A DNA stretch of 64,000 nucleotides from Xenopus tropicalis (lineage: Eukaryota; Chordata; Amphibia; Anura; Pipidae): NCBI RefSeq assembly GCF_000004195.4, contig NC_030681.2, positions 141,170,006-141,234,005 of the forward strand, written 5' to 3'. A program made the position numbers and the translations under genes. The notes beneath the pieces are model-generated. The model was not told the origin of the DNA. It was given only the letters and a program-made list of their open reading frames with translations, and made no database searches. Below are positions 1 through 10,841 of the stretch, piece by piece (the first letter of the stretch is position 1; each line of letters begins with the position of its first letter).

Positions 1-74
1 TTCAAATAATTTATTTGTCATTGCGGGGTTATGTAATTTAGTTGTGTCCCGTATACCCACGGCCTGAGCTTGGT

Positions 75-265
75 GTTTGGCACCAGGAGAAAACTCTGTC
101 CTGTTGGGCCCCACTGGCCCAGGCACTGTGTGCTGAAGTGATGGAGTTGGGGGGTGGAATGCATTGGGTGATGGAGAAAGCTGGGAGTGGGCCAGAGGTG
201 GTGGGAATGAAGGGCTCTTAGTGTGGGCTTCCCAGTGGGCCCAGCTTCCCCCAATCTGACACTGT
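75..265. mobile_element. Degenerate hAT-like miniature element
   Basis: The segment has a GGGCCC-rich body (GTTGGGCCCCACTGGCCC near 108, CAGTGGGCCCAGC near 231) and ends in CAATCTGACACTG. This resembles the right end CAGTCCGACACTG of the better preserved element at 7335-7548. The left terminus is not clear and I see no target duplication. It is probably an old copy of that family. No coding content is apparent. Confidence 0.35.
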
Positions 266-439
266 TCAAATCTGCAGGATAAAACATATACTGTGTGCTG
301 GAATCAGTTTTTGAGTATAGAGTGGCATCTAAGGATAGACTAATAGCGAGATGTCCGTACAGTGAGTAGATGCTTGCCCACACTGCCATCAATCACCAGC
401 GAACTTTTCATATGATTTGGCTGTGCAATAATATTTAAT

Positions 440-716
440 AGTTCTGATAGGATAAACCCATGTAAATGGGATTTTTTTAAGACCCTTAAGTAATTTGTTC
501 CCAGAACTCCTTTGGTATATTTGCATACGTATGAGGCGGTCTCCTCAAACCTTTTAGCTTGTTCGTGAATCCCCACACCTTGCTCTACCTAAGCTGATCA
601 GAAAACCCTGCGCTGCACAAGAAGGGTGAAACCAGTCTGTAGTTGGGAATCTGATCAGCTATTATCCTGGCTTTTGCTTTAAAAACCCAGTGGGTGAGCT
701 TTAGCCTATAGGATAG
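440..716 (+). repeat. Dispersed 261-bp repeat unit, copy 1
   Basis: The motif AGGATA with its flanks recurs at 449 and 710, so the segment spans about one unit of 261 bp. The same sequence occurs reverse-complemented at 15345-15560 but circularly permuted: here the block with ATGTAAATGG precedes the block with AAGCTGATCAG, and there the order is reversed. That is what two samples of a tandem array would look like. The family is unknown to me. Both copies read through CTGTAGTTGGGAATCTGATC. Confidence 0.6.
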
Positions 717-1891
717 TCACTGACCTTGCCCCAACAAGGAAATACATCCGCTTATGTTAGGAACCGAAGGTTACAGGCAAGTCTGCTCTACAGACTGCTC
801 TATAGTGGCTATTGTGGCAGATCTATCCCTTCTTTCTGTCGCTACACAACCCTTACACTACAATTCCAGTATCTGCTGATCATTCTACAAAGCAGAATCT
901 ATGCTTGCTCCCAGGGGTGTAACTATAGAAGAAGGAGAGCCAGAAGGTATAGGGAACCCAATTACTGGTAAAGAGTTTCAGCATAAAATAATATTAAAAC
1001 GTTTATGTAATATGAAGATATCAAAATCAGATGTTGCCCCAAACCTATGTCACATTGTACCAGTAGTCATAGGAACCATTTATACACCCATGTATCCTAA
1101 ACAAGTAACGTACTAAAGGTTGCAACATTTGCATCAGGTCTAATAGCCCAAAGCAACCAATCAATAAGCAAGGTATAACTAAAAGAGTGTGATCACGGCC
1201 AATTGGAATGTTGACACGTGAAGGAATGTTACCATTTGAGCGGACATTTTGTGCATGTTTATACTTTATACCAATTAATAAGCAACACTCACTAGGCAAC
1301 TATTCTGAAAGCAAACATCTAATTGCACCAACATTTCCAGTTCGGGCAACCTCCCTGCCTCCAATACTAAATAGTAAATGACACCTCTGCAATCCTCGCA
1401 GTACTGTCTGCAAATAGTGGGTGAATATTAACTTATTGGTATAATACATCATAGCACTTAATGAACAACACACACACTTACCAGTCTATTACCAGATGGG
1501 CAGCCATCATGTCTCTAAGAATAAAATGGGGCATCTCGGTTCTGCATGGTTCTAAGGCATTTGTGCACTTTGCTAAGTAATATCTACTGAGCAGTTAATT
1601 ATTTGAAATCCCCACTCTGACTTTTTATTTAAGCACTGACACATTACTGACAATGTCATTAACAAAGCCCTTTCATGTGTGCCAATATCTGTGCCAGTAT
1701 TCTCTGTGCCCTCTAAGTCTCTCCTTCCAATCGGACCTGGCAATGCCTGCAGTAACATGGAACCATGCCAAGCCACCATGAAATCTTCCATCTGTTTCTG
1801 CAGTGTGCGCAACCTTAACCAAGCAATACATTAGCACTGCTGGATCTAAGCACTGACTTCTTTTAGGGAAAACTGTCATCTAAATATCTTG
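717..1891. other. Single-copy-looking sequence, no gene seen
   Basis: The reading frames here are short (at most about 84 codons), overlap one another on both strands and show no recognisable domain. There is no tandem repeat and no clear transposon terminus. I see nothing to annotate. Confidence 0.5.
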
Positions 1892-2530
1892 TACAGGTAT
1901 GGGATCTGTTATCTGGAAACCCCTTATCCAGAAAGTTCTGAATTATGGAAAGCCTGTCTCCCATAGACTCCATTTAAATCTAATAATTTAGCTTTTTAAA
2001 ATTCCTTTTTCTTTGTAATTCTAAAACAGTACCTTTTATTTGATCCCAACTAAGATATAATTACCCCTTATTGGGGCAGAACAGCCCTATTGGGTTTATT
2101 TCATGGTTAAATGATTCCCTTTTCTCTGTAATAATAAAACAGTACCTGTACTTGATCCCAACTAAGATATAATTACCCCTTATTGGGGGCAGAACAGTCC
2201 TATTAGGTTTATTTAATGGTTAAATGATTCCCTTTTCTCTGTAATAATAAAACAGTACCTGTACTTGATCCCAACTAAGATATAATTACCTCTTATTGGG
2301 GGCAGAACAGCCCTATTGGGTTTATTTAATGGTTAAATGATTCCCTTTTCTCTGTAATAATAAAACAGTACCTGTACTTGATCCCAACTAAGATATAAAT
2401 AATCCTTATTGGAGGCAAAACAATCCTTTTGGGTTTAATTAATGCTTTATTGATTTTTTAATAGACTTAAGGTATGGAGATCTAAATTACGGAAAGACCC
2501 CTTTTCCGGAATAAGCAGGACCCCTTAGGA
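1892..2530 (+). mobile_element. ACAGGTATGGGA-family MITE with 113-bp array (copy A)
   Basis: The left terminus is TACAGGTATGGGATCTGTTA, followed by TCTCCCATAGACTCCATTT, which occurs near the left end of most other copies. The interior has about four tandem units of 113 bp; CCCTTTTCTCTG recurs at 2117, 2230 and 2343. The first and last units are divergent (the last has AATCCTTATTGGAGGCAAAA). The right part has CTTAAGGTATGGAGATCTAA and ACGGAAAGACCCC, but the terminal repeat is decayed. It is non-coding. The TA flanks seen in sister copies suggest a Tc1/mariner-type target, which is inference. Confidence 0.85.
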
Positions 2531-3360
2531 AAGTTGTGGAATGAGACCCCATGAATAAGGGCTTGCAGTGAGTGGTAGGATAGCTACTGTTATAGCACTC
2601 TGTAGGACAGTGAGATACCTTTTCATGAGTTGTTTGTGGTTAGTTCCCCAGAAGACATTTGCCAGCTTAGAGACCTCAGTATGGCAGAGCTCAAGGTAGG
2701 GTGCATTCCCTTTCAGAGATCTTCACTAAATATCTGGTTCACAGGTACCAGATACTTAGCAGAGATAAACCAACTAAATTACAGTTCAGTTGTACCACCC
2801 TTCCCTCCAGACCTTAGGGGATTCAGCCAAGGAGATAGGGTCACTTGTAACACATGTTCTATGGCAAGCAGCTGGGGCCAGAAAGGATTTTCATTTGGCT
2901 CCACTCCCGTAACAGAATGTTCAACGTAAGATTCAACCATTTAACAATCCTTACTCAACATTAACCATGGGCACTTCTTTAAATGAGACAAGACATCCCC
3001 TTTCAACCAGAGAGTAGTGTGCCTTTATCCCTATTCCTTGTTTAAATGGGCATTGGATTTGGTGCAATTAAACTGATATGGGTGCCCTGGTTCAGCAGTC
3101 ATATCTTCACCTAAACTCCACCCTTAGACATCCGGTTAACAAGGTTGCATTATTGGTTATCAGTGAATGAGGCCACAAAACCACGGATTCTTTTGGCTGC
3201 CCCACCCTCTTAACCTCTTACCATTGGGAAGTGAATTGCCCTATTTCTATTTCCTATTCCCTAATTGTTAACAGTGTGGTGATCCTAAATTGTAACTCTC
3301 AAATTTCTCATAGAATCAGTTTTCTCAAATTTCTCATTACATCTGAGACCTTATATATAT
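2531..3360. other. Single-copy-looking sequence
   Basis: No transposon terminus or tandem repeat is visible. A 99-codon open frame on the + strand (2630-2929) has no recognisable domain and no splice or promoter context that I can support. Confidence 0.45.
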
Positions 3361-3368
3361 ATTACATT

Positions 3369-3765
3369 TAGTGATGAGTGAATCTGTCAAAAAAAATTGT
3401 CACCCCCGCCTATTCTTTCGTCGCCCGCGGCTATTATTTTGTCGCCCGTGGCTATTCTTTCGTCCCGCGGCTATTCTTTTGTCGCCAGTGGCTATTATTT
3501 TGTCGCCCGCGGCTATTCTTTTGTCGCCAGTGGCTATTATTTTGTCGCCCGCGGCTATTCTTTTGTCGCCAGCGGCTATTATTTTGTCACCCACGACTAT
3601 TCTTTTGTCGCCCACGACTATTCTTTTGACACAGACAATTTTTGGACGTGCGGCGAATTTATCCACTGCAAATTTTTTCATCCGTTTCATGAAACAATCC
3701 GCCAATGGCGAAACGCGCAAATTCGCCGCAAATCCATGCCTGGCGAAACATTTCGATCATCACTA
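3369..3765 (+). mobile_element. TAGTGATGAGCG-family hAT MITE, copy 1
   Basis: The termini are TAGTGATGAGTGAATCTG and GATCATCACTA. They are flanked by the near-perfect 8-bp duplication ATTACATT (3361-3368) / GTTACATT (3766-3773), as expected for hAT. The interior is a tandem array of 21-bp units. Units ending CTATTCTTTTGTCG and CTATTATTTTGTCG alternate, giving a 42-bp dimer period. The right arm carries CCGCCAATGGCGAAA, shared with other copies. Because 21 is a multiple of 3, long repetitive open frames arise here, and these are not genes. Confidence 0.9.
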
Positions 3766-3773
3766 GTTACATT

Positions 3774-4820
3774 CTCACATCAAGGTATCCCTCATTCTGG
3801 GATTATTTTCTTTTTATTAAACATGATTCCATTGTGGATTGAGTACATTGTGGGATTGGGGAGCTGGTGGTTTTCTACATTCCTTTATTTGAAACCTTTG
3901 TGCCACCGGTCCCTGGGTGGGTCACAATATATACAGGTAGATAAATGCATGTTTCTTAATATGAATATGTGCCCAATAAAACATCACTAGGGAAAATCTA
4001 ATTTAAGAATTTAAAAAACCATTGTTTTGTCATCATTTTTAGGCAAATATTTCAAACAAAGAGAGGACTGGCCTTTACTAAATTTAGGCTGCAGAAGACG
4101 ATACATATTTCGTCTCCATTATTTGGCACTAAATAAACACTAAGGTCATTAAAGAGATATGAAATATTATTCCAATGCATGTTTCCAGGAAAAGGCTGTG
4201 CTCAGGGTCAGGATATAGTCTTTCCAGTCTCTACAAATGCGTTTAATGATTCATGTAGCCAACTCATATGTACAGTAATTGTGCTCTGCTGTTGCACTAA
4301 ATCTTCCCTGATATGCGGCTTCCAGGAAACCAACATAATATGTTGTATTTACTGTCTCTTTGACATACTTCCCCTGTGCATGTTGTTATGAAAAAGTGTT
4401 ATGTAGGCTACAATCACTGTCATTATTAGCACCATCCGTTTATGAAGCGTGACAAAACATGAGACAAAGTTTGCACCAAATATAGTAACTCAGAGCAACT
4501 AATTAGATGTTTGCCTTCCAGCCGGTAACCAGTGCGTAAATGCTAACTGTTGATTGGTTGTTGTAGGTAACTAGACCTGAAGCAATTTTTGTTCCTACAG
4601 TTCTGTACAGGAGGCTTACTCTGGGGTAATAAGTAATATCTTACTATGTAAAATCTTAAATAGAAAAAGGGACAGTTAAAGTTTGAGTTTAGTATCAGGG
4701 CCATCTTCAAACATCTAAGGACTTCATATAACCCAAGAATTAGGACTCCAAAGGTTGACTAATCCACCAGAATGAAAATGTTAATGAACTATGTGTACTT
4801 TAATATGTCCAGAGAGAATG
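3774..4820. other. Single-copy-looking sequence
   Basis: The sequence is AT-rich and shows no repeat terminus or convincing coding frame. I see nothing further. Confidence 0.45.
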
Positions 4821-4828
4821 GTTAGGAT

Positions 4829-5288
4829 TAGAGATGTAGCGAACTGTTCGCCGGCAAACTGATCGCCTGCGAACTAATTCGCGCGAACATCGGGTGTTCG
4901 CAAGTTCGCAAACTTTTCGCGTATGTTCGCAATTTGGGTTCGCGTGGCGTTTTTCTGCTGCGTTTTTTCTCGGCCTAAAAACGCTGCACAAGCCACACAT
5001 GGCGTTTTTCAGCAAATCCCGTTTCCATGGTGCTAATAGTGCGAAATAGCAAAAAACACTAGGTCTGCCAGCTGCCTTTGCGTATACATAGGAATAGCTT
5101 GCGTTTTTACACAACGCTGTGTCAACAAAGTATTTTTCAGAGAAATTTTTGCCCTTGATCCCCCTCCTGCATGCCGCTGTCCAGGTCGTGGCACCCGTTA
5201 AACAACTTTAAAATCGGTTTTCTGGCCAGAAATGGCTTTTCGCCTTCCCATTGAAGTCTATGGGGTTTTGAGGTTCGCTACATCCCTA
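4829..5288 (+). mobile_element. TAGAGATGTAGCG-family hAT MITE, copy 1
   Basis: The termini are TAGAGATGTAGCGAACTG and TTCGCTACATCCCTA, with a perfect 8-bp target duplication GTTAGGAT at 4821-4828 and 5289-5296. The body carries many TTCGC motifs and the block CCTGCATGCCGCTGTCCAGG, also found reversed in the copy at 29052-29548. It is non-coding. A 104-codon open frame on the opposite strand is a by-product of the arginine-like repeat composition. Confidence 0.93.
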
Positions 5289-5469
5289 GTTAGGATGGCC
5301 CTAGTTTGCTCTTGCTCTGTCAGAACAAAAGGGCTTAGGGAAGTAAGGGGTGTGAGGGCAATACTAGCAGAGCACAAGAGTTCTAGGTGCCTCTGGTGCT
5401 GGACAAAGTTACTCAAAGAATACATTTATGGGGCACTAAAACCCAATCTTATTTGAGAAAGGCCTGTAC

Positions 5470-5768
5470 TAGTGATGTGCGGATTGTCTTGCAACCCACA
5501 GGACCCACATTTACCCTTAACTCAGGTGGGTTATGGTTGAAATGTGGATGGCCATTGTGAATTAAGTTTGGGTGTGGGTCAGGCTGAGGAAGTGCACTCT
5601 TCTTCTGCTTCTGAAATGTCCCTGTCTTGGAACCTAAGGCAATCACAGAAGTAACACGTGGGTATGGGTTGGGTGCGGGTCCTACAATGGCAACAATTTA
5701 CAGGTCAGGGTTGGGTGCAGGTTACGGTTTTATGCGTTAGGGTTGGGTGCGGGTCAAGTTTTTCCTGA
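5470..5768 (+). mobile_element. TAGTGATGTGCGG MITE fragment
   Basis: It starts with TAGTGATGTGCGGATTG, very similar to the termini of the two other GATG hAT families here. The body repeats GGTTGGGTGCGGGT (near 5666, 5708, 5740) and ACCCACA motifs. No matching right terminus is visible, so I take it as 3'-truncated. Its end is approximate. Confidence 0.6.
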
Positions 5769-6339
5769 TTCCCTATTAAAAGACCCTTGACAACCATAAA
5801 TTTACAAAGGCTTCAGCTCTACAGGTTGTAAATCCATGCAGTAATGCACTGATCTCTCAATGTGTATGAAATCACTTGGCTCAATCACCCAATCAATTAT
5901 TGCATTAAAAACCTGTCAATTGTTTTAAGCATTAACAGCTTTTGGCAACAGATATGGAAGGGGTGATCCCCATATGTCAGGCTCTAGGCCAGTGGGAAAG
6001 TAAAAAAAAGTTATTTTACTAGGCCCCCAAAGAAAATATGGCCTTATTTATATAATATAGGATTTAATATATATATCATATTATACTGTATTACATGTAA
6101 ATTAATGATACGTTTAAAAAAATAGGTGGAGTCAAAATTAGAAGATGTGGGGGGGGAATTTCACAGAAATACCGATTTGGTTGTTGAATGTTCCAACCCC
6201 CCCCCCCCCAAATCAACTCAAACACAAAACTCTAACTGTATAGGGAAGAGAGGGTATTGGTTGGAGGTTCCACATCATCGTGTTAACAGGTTTCCCTTCT
6301 GTTATAGATTATGGAGGTTGGTGACTTTAATGAAGCACA
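5769..6339. other. Low-complexity-rich single-copy sequence
   Basis: It contains an AT-rich stretch (about 6040-6115) and a run of C at about 6199-6209 preceded by a G run at 6150. No gene is seen. Confidence 0.45.
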
Positions 6340-6565
6340 TAAAGGGGTAGATCACCTTTAAATTAACTTTTAGTATGATATAGACTTGATATTGATATAA
6401 AATTGATATTCTGAGAGAATTTGCAATTGATCTTAATTTTTTATTTAGCTTTTTGTTTAGCAGCTCACAAGTTTGGTTTTTCAGCAGACATGTGGTTTGC
6501 TAGGGTCTTATTTACCTTAGCAACCAGGCCATGGTTTGAACAAGAGACAGGAATATGAATTGTAG
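6340..6565 (+). mobile_element. T2-type MITE fragment
   Basis: It begins TAAAGGGGTAGATCACCTTT, followed by AAATTAACTTTTAGTATGAT and then TTTGCAATTGATCTTAAT, CAGCAG and CTTAGCAACCAGG blocks. This order matches the T2-type TTAA element at 51026. The right terminus with TTAA is missing. T2-type elements in Xenopus are known to have AAAGG-type ends at TTAA sites; the assignment here is by eye. Confidence 0.7.
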
Positions 6566-6670
6566 AGTGCCTGCCCCTGGTTTCCGCCCTGGTGTCCAGC
6601 TGTGAAGCATACAGGACAGGCTATAGGTGGGCAGCATATGGGTATCTCCTGGAACACCCTTAGTTTGTAT

Positions 6671-7178
6671 TAGTGATGAGCAAATCTGTTCCGTTTTGCT
6701 TTGCCAAAAAATCCGCATACCTTTCAAAATATCCGCGAAGCGGCAAAAAATTTCCGAAACGGTGAAAATGTTGTGCGGCAAAAAAAAAATTGTCGCCTGC
6801 AACTATTCTTTTTTCGCCCGCGGCTATTCTTTTGTCGCCCACGGCTATTATTTTGTTGCCCAGGGCTATTATTTTGTTGCACGGCTATTATTTTGTTGCC
6901 CGCGGCTATTATTTTGTCGTGCGGCTATTATTTTGTCACCCGCGGCTATTATTATGTCGCGTGGCTATTCTTTTGTCGCCCGCGGCTATTATTTCGTCGC
7001 ACGGCTATTCTGTTGACGCCCGCGACTATTCTTTTTTGACGCCAACGACAATTTTTGGACGTGCGGCGAATTTTTCCGTGGCAAATTTTTTCATCCGTTT
7101 CTCAAAACAATCCGCCAATGGCGAAACACGGAAATTCGCCGCGAATCCATGCCTGGCGAAACATTTCGACCATCACTA
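6671..7178 (+). mobile_element. TAGTGATGAGCG-family hAT MITE, copy 2
   Basis: It has TAGTGATGAGCAAATCTG and GACCATCACTA termini with a perfect 8-bp duplication GTTTGTAT (6663-6670 and 7179-7186). The interior array, about 6795-7045, consists of 18-21 bp units of the type CGCCCGCGGCTATTATTTTGT with many unit-length and base variants. The overlapping 112-129 codon frames on the + strand are products of the array. Confidence 0.93.
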
Positions 7179-7334
7179 GTTTGTATGTTATTTAGAACAT
7201 GGAAACTAGGGTCTGTGGGGTGACACAAGAAAGCTAGGGACCCCTGTAATTTCCTTCCGGTTTATACCTGACATTTCCATGCTCTGCTCTCTACACCAGA
7301 TTTTAATTCTGTGCAGCACTATAAAGGGCTTGGT

Positions 7335-7548
7335 CAGTGTCGGACTGGCCCACCAGGATGCCAGGAAAACTCCCTATTTCTGAATGGGAAGAAAGAGGAG
7401 AAATAGATGGAAGAATAGATGCTAGCATGTAAATAAAAGAGACTGGGAGAATAAAGAGGTTGGTGAGGAAAGGGGGAAAAATAGTTTGGAGAGTGGGCCT
7501 AGGGTCTAAGGTTTTCTGGTGGGCCCCTGGGTTCCCAGTCCGACACTG
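7335..7548 (+). mobile_element. CAGTGTCGGACTGG hAT MITE
   Basis: The inverted termini CAGTGTCGGACTGG and CCAGTCCGACACTG are perfect complements. They are flanked by GGCTTGGT (7327-7334) and GGCTAGGT (7549-7556), an 8-bp duplication with one mismatch. The interior is purine-rich (GAAAGAGGAGAAATAGATGG). A relative with lost left end lies at 13655-13813. It is non-coding. Confidence 0.9.
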
Positions 7549-7556
7549 GGCTAGGT

Positions 7557-8930
7557 TCAACCCTAAGGGTCTCAGCCCATCAGAAATAAGGGCCAAAGTC
7601 TTGATGACAACTACTCCAGCATACATCCATGTTGACAGCAAAACATTCCTATTGGGTTTATATGTTTAAATGTTTTGAAGCCACCACATATAACTGCAAA
7701 ACCCCTAATTTGGCAAACTCAAGTTCCCAAGCATTCCATAGAATAGAGTCCATACCTGTGTAACTAATACGTGCCTATTAAAAAAAAAGCAAACTTATCT
7801 TGAGTTAAATGGCGTTACTGTTTAATGAAAGCGACTTTACGCTTTTCTCATTAAAAATGGCAACTACTGCATAATTAATCGGCCCCAGCATGTCTCTAGC
7901 CTGCCCTACATTAAAGAGATTGGGTTTGTTGAATAGGCTGGATAAATACTCGGGGTCAACTCACCTGCTTGTCAAGTTAAAGTGCAAACATTGCAAATAC
8001 CAGAGGAGGTTAGGAGCTGCTGAAAGGAACACAGGCAACATCCTTCCCATTATGAGACGCTGCTTAGCGACACTTGTGTTTGGCTGTTGGGTTCTGGCAA
8101 CCCCACCAGAAACATTACCCCATGACAGCTAGCCACTGATGCTTGCGGAGGGGGGGGAAAAATCCACTTAAAAGTCTAATAAAGCCCCTTTAACAGCATT
8201 AGATCATTTAAATCTGTTTATATCCTTCCATATCATATAAAAACAACTTTTAATTAATTCTTAAGAGTTAAAAAAAAAAAAGAAAGGAATTAAGATTTTT
8301 TTTTTTTTGTTTCTAAGGAATGCTAAGCTGTACAAAAGCTCAAGGCTTTGTGTTTTTTTGCCTGTCATTCTTAAGGAGGTGAGGATGGATTATAATTGCA
8401 CCGTGGGCCCTGAACAGAGGACCCCTGTAGGTAGAGCAGACCTTTCAATCTTCTGATCAACGGAGCTGAAACAAAAATGCGGGAGGGTTGTGTTCCCACG
8501 TTCTTTGACAGTTTCCTGCTGCAGATAGCGTCCCTTTAAAGCCCCCTTATGCTCTCATTATCTGGGAGAAATAATGAATAATTTTACTCCTACACGCTTT
8601 CCTATGCATGGTCAGATATTATTGGGCGAGGAGCAAGTAGAACTTTACCCTGTAATCAAGTTCACGCTCATAAAACGCATTTGGCTGAGCTTCCTTGGGA
8701 AGCAATTATTTTTTTTCCCCAAGACAATGAATATTTTAAAAAAAAACCTCTAGAAGGTAAAGGTAAATCAGGCCATCGAGTACTGATTTACTTCACATAC
8801 AGAGGCCCGGGTAGGTCTGAAGAACCAACTTCAACTTTCCTCAGCCTTGACCTTCTCTGTTTAAGTGGAATAAAACATGTTTTTTTGTTTTAAAAAAAGT
8901 TTACTTTGATTGTTCTAACACTGCTGAGTA
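7557..8930. other. Single-copy sequence, part possibly conserved non-coding
   Basis: No repeat termini or coding frames are convincing. The stretches around 7790-7900 and 8540-8720 have homeodomain-like TAATTA/ATTAAT clusters and even base composition, typical of conserved non-coding sequence. That is only an impression. T and A runs occur at 8270-8310. Confidence 0.35.
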
Positions 8931-8938
8931 GTGATGGG

Positions 8939-9515
8939 CGAAATGTTTCGCCAGGCATGGATTCGCGGCGAATTTCTGCGTTTTGCCATTGGCGGATTGT
9001 TTCGCGAAATGGATGAAAAAATTTGCACGTCCAAAATTTGTTGCGGGCGACAAAATAATAACCGTGCGACAAAATAATAGCAGTGGGCGACAAAATAATA
9101 ACCGCGCAACAAAATAATAGCAGCGGGCGACGAAATAATAGCCGCGTGACAAAATAATAGCCGCAGACGACAAAATAATAGCCACGGATGACAGAATAAT
9201 AGCCGCGGGCGACAAAATAATAGCCGTGGGCAACGAAATAATAGCCCCGGGCGACGAAATAATAGCCGCGCGACAAAATAATAGCCGTGTGACAAAATAA
9301 TAGCAGCGGGCGACAAAATAATAGCCATGGGCGACAAAATAATAGCTGCGGGCGACAAAATAATAGCCACGGGCAACAAAATAATAGCTGCGGGCGACAA
9401 AATAATAGCCACGGGCAACAAAATAATAGCCGCGGGCGACAAAATAATAGCCATGGGCAACAAAATAATAGCCGCGTGACAAAATAATAGCCGCGGGCAT
9501 ATTCACTCATCACTA
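8939..9515 (-). mobile_element. TAGTGATGAGCG-family hAT MITE with long 21-bp array, copy 3
   Basis: The termini TAGTGATGGGCG and CACTCATCACTA lie inside a perfect 8-bp duplication CTGCTGAG (8931-8938, 9516-9523). The array from about 9040 to 9500 has some 22 units of about 21 bp, of the form GACAAAATAATAGCCGCGGGC. All three reverse frames stay open across it (up to 207 codons), encoding heptad-periodic strings. This is expected of a stop-free unit whose length is divisible by 3. I do not regard these as proteins. Confidence 0.94.
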
Positions 9516-9523
9516 CTGCTGAG

Positions 9524-9899
9524 CCATTGTGGCACAGGGTATAGCAGGTGCAATCTCATTTTTTGTAGAGTCAAGTCTACTAGACTTGTATTCATGTTAA
9601 TGCTAATGAAAATATCTTGAGATTCTGAGTATAATTTTGCATAATGTTTTGCTATTCAGATAAGAAATTTAATTAGGCAACAATGAGTTTTCCCTGAAAT
9701 GCTCCGTTAGAGAGGCCATCTATTATCCAGAGTGATAAAGAACAACTGACATTTACAAGTTAATTACTAGTTAACTAACTGCCCAGCGCAATATCATTAA
9801 CTGGTACAGGCTAATATGTTAATTGCATGTCTAATTATGAGGTATAATGAGACAGACTGAGAATCTGCTTTCCCTGGGTTATGCTTTTATACACTCTAT
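9524..9899. other. AT-rich single-copy sequence
   Basis: No gene, terminus or tandem repeat is seen. Confidence 0.4.
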
Positions 9900-10560
9900 G
9901 GAGCTGATTTATGAGAAATTTGGCACTTAAACTCCCAAATTCTAATTAGAGTGTTTACTATTTGAATGTTTGATATTTATTAAACGCCAAAAAATTTGAA
10001 AAACCGTGAATTTAAATTTCTGCATCTTAAGCTTAAGTGATGAGTGAATCTGTCCCATTTTGGTTCGCCGTAAAATTTGCGTAATGACAAGAAAATTTGC
10101 GGAAACGACGAAAAATATGCAAAACGCGTTGTTGCACGACTTTATTGTCGCCCCCCCCACTTTTTTTTTGTCTTCCTCGTCTTTTTTTCACGTGACCACA
10201 CCTATTTTGATGCAGGCGTGTCCATTTTGCTGCGACTGTGCCCAATTTAATGCGATCGCAATGGATTTTTTCGTAGCGAATTTTCACGAGGCAATTCGGC
10301 AATGGCAAAATGCAGAAATTCGCTGCGAATCCATGTCTGCCAAAAAAATTCTCTCATCACTACTTGTAAGTTCATGTAGAAGTCAGTGGGAATTGTTCTA
10401 AACAAAATGTAAGCCATATTTTCAATTTGAGTTTTTCAAATGTTTCAAACATTGTAGACCCACTGAAAATGATGACAAGAATATGAATTTGGTGTATTTG
10501 AGTTCTTTTTGCTCAGTTTTATTTAATCAGGTTTTTATAGAATCAGATTTTTTATTAATA
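9900..10560. mobile_element. Old AT-rich GAGCTGATTTAT element, interrupted
   Basis: The left part begins GGAGCTGATTTATGAGAAA, similar to the end GGGGCTGATTTACTAA of the palindrome at 44797, and contains TTTATTAAACGCC. After the insertion at 10035-10362 the sequence continues with TTTTCAATTTGAGTTTTTCA and ATTTGAGTTC blocks typical of the same AT-rich family. The outer right end is not clear. Probable PIF/Harbinger-type relic. Confidence 0.45.
10035..10362 (+). mobile_element. TAGTGATGAGCG-family hAT MITE, copy 4
   Basis: The left end is AAGTGATGAGTGAATCTG and the right end CTCTCATCACTA. The target duplication is imperfect (CTTAAG-rich on the left, CTTGTAAG on the right). The interior lacks the long 21-bp array and instead has CACGTGACCACACCTATTTTG and CTGTGCCCAATTTAATGCG, related to the 20-bp units of the copy at 42077. 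It is inserted in an older AT-rich element. Confidence 0.8.
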
Positions 10561-10841
10561 AAGCAAATGACGGAGTACTTAGTTGAAAATTCTTAAATTT
10601 GTTTACCAGTACAAAAGTCACACACATTTAACAAACTTTCGCAGGGACCAAATCTCCCCATGGGAAATTAGCCTAAAGGGTATTTTATTTGGCTGATCTC
10701 CTAGAATGGAATCCCAACCTGAATATTAAGTAGAATAACATTTAGATGAACATTTCAAACCTTGTTATGAGCTTAAGGGATGTCTAATCTAGATGTGGAA
10801 CCTCGGGATCGGTCTATAAAATACTGGCCTATGAGTGAGGG

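Noticed and set aside
3371..3990. Frames of 83 to 197 codons on the plus strand
   Set aside because: Phase-shifted readings of the 21-bp array of the hAT MITE at 3369-3765; the longest merely runs on into flanking DNA.
5666..5760. Telomere-like TTAGGGTTGGGTG repeats
   Set aside because: The motif is irregular GGTTGGGTGCGGGT from a MITE interior, not (TTAGGG)n.
8890..9513. 207-codon open frame, and two more of 182 and 201 codons in the other reverse phases
   Set aside because: All three are translations of the same 21-bp tandem array inside a MITE; heptad repetition follows from the unit length. No start context, codon bias or domain.
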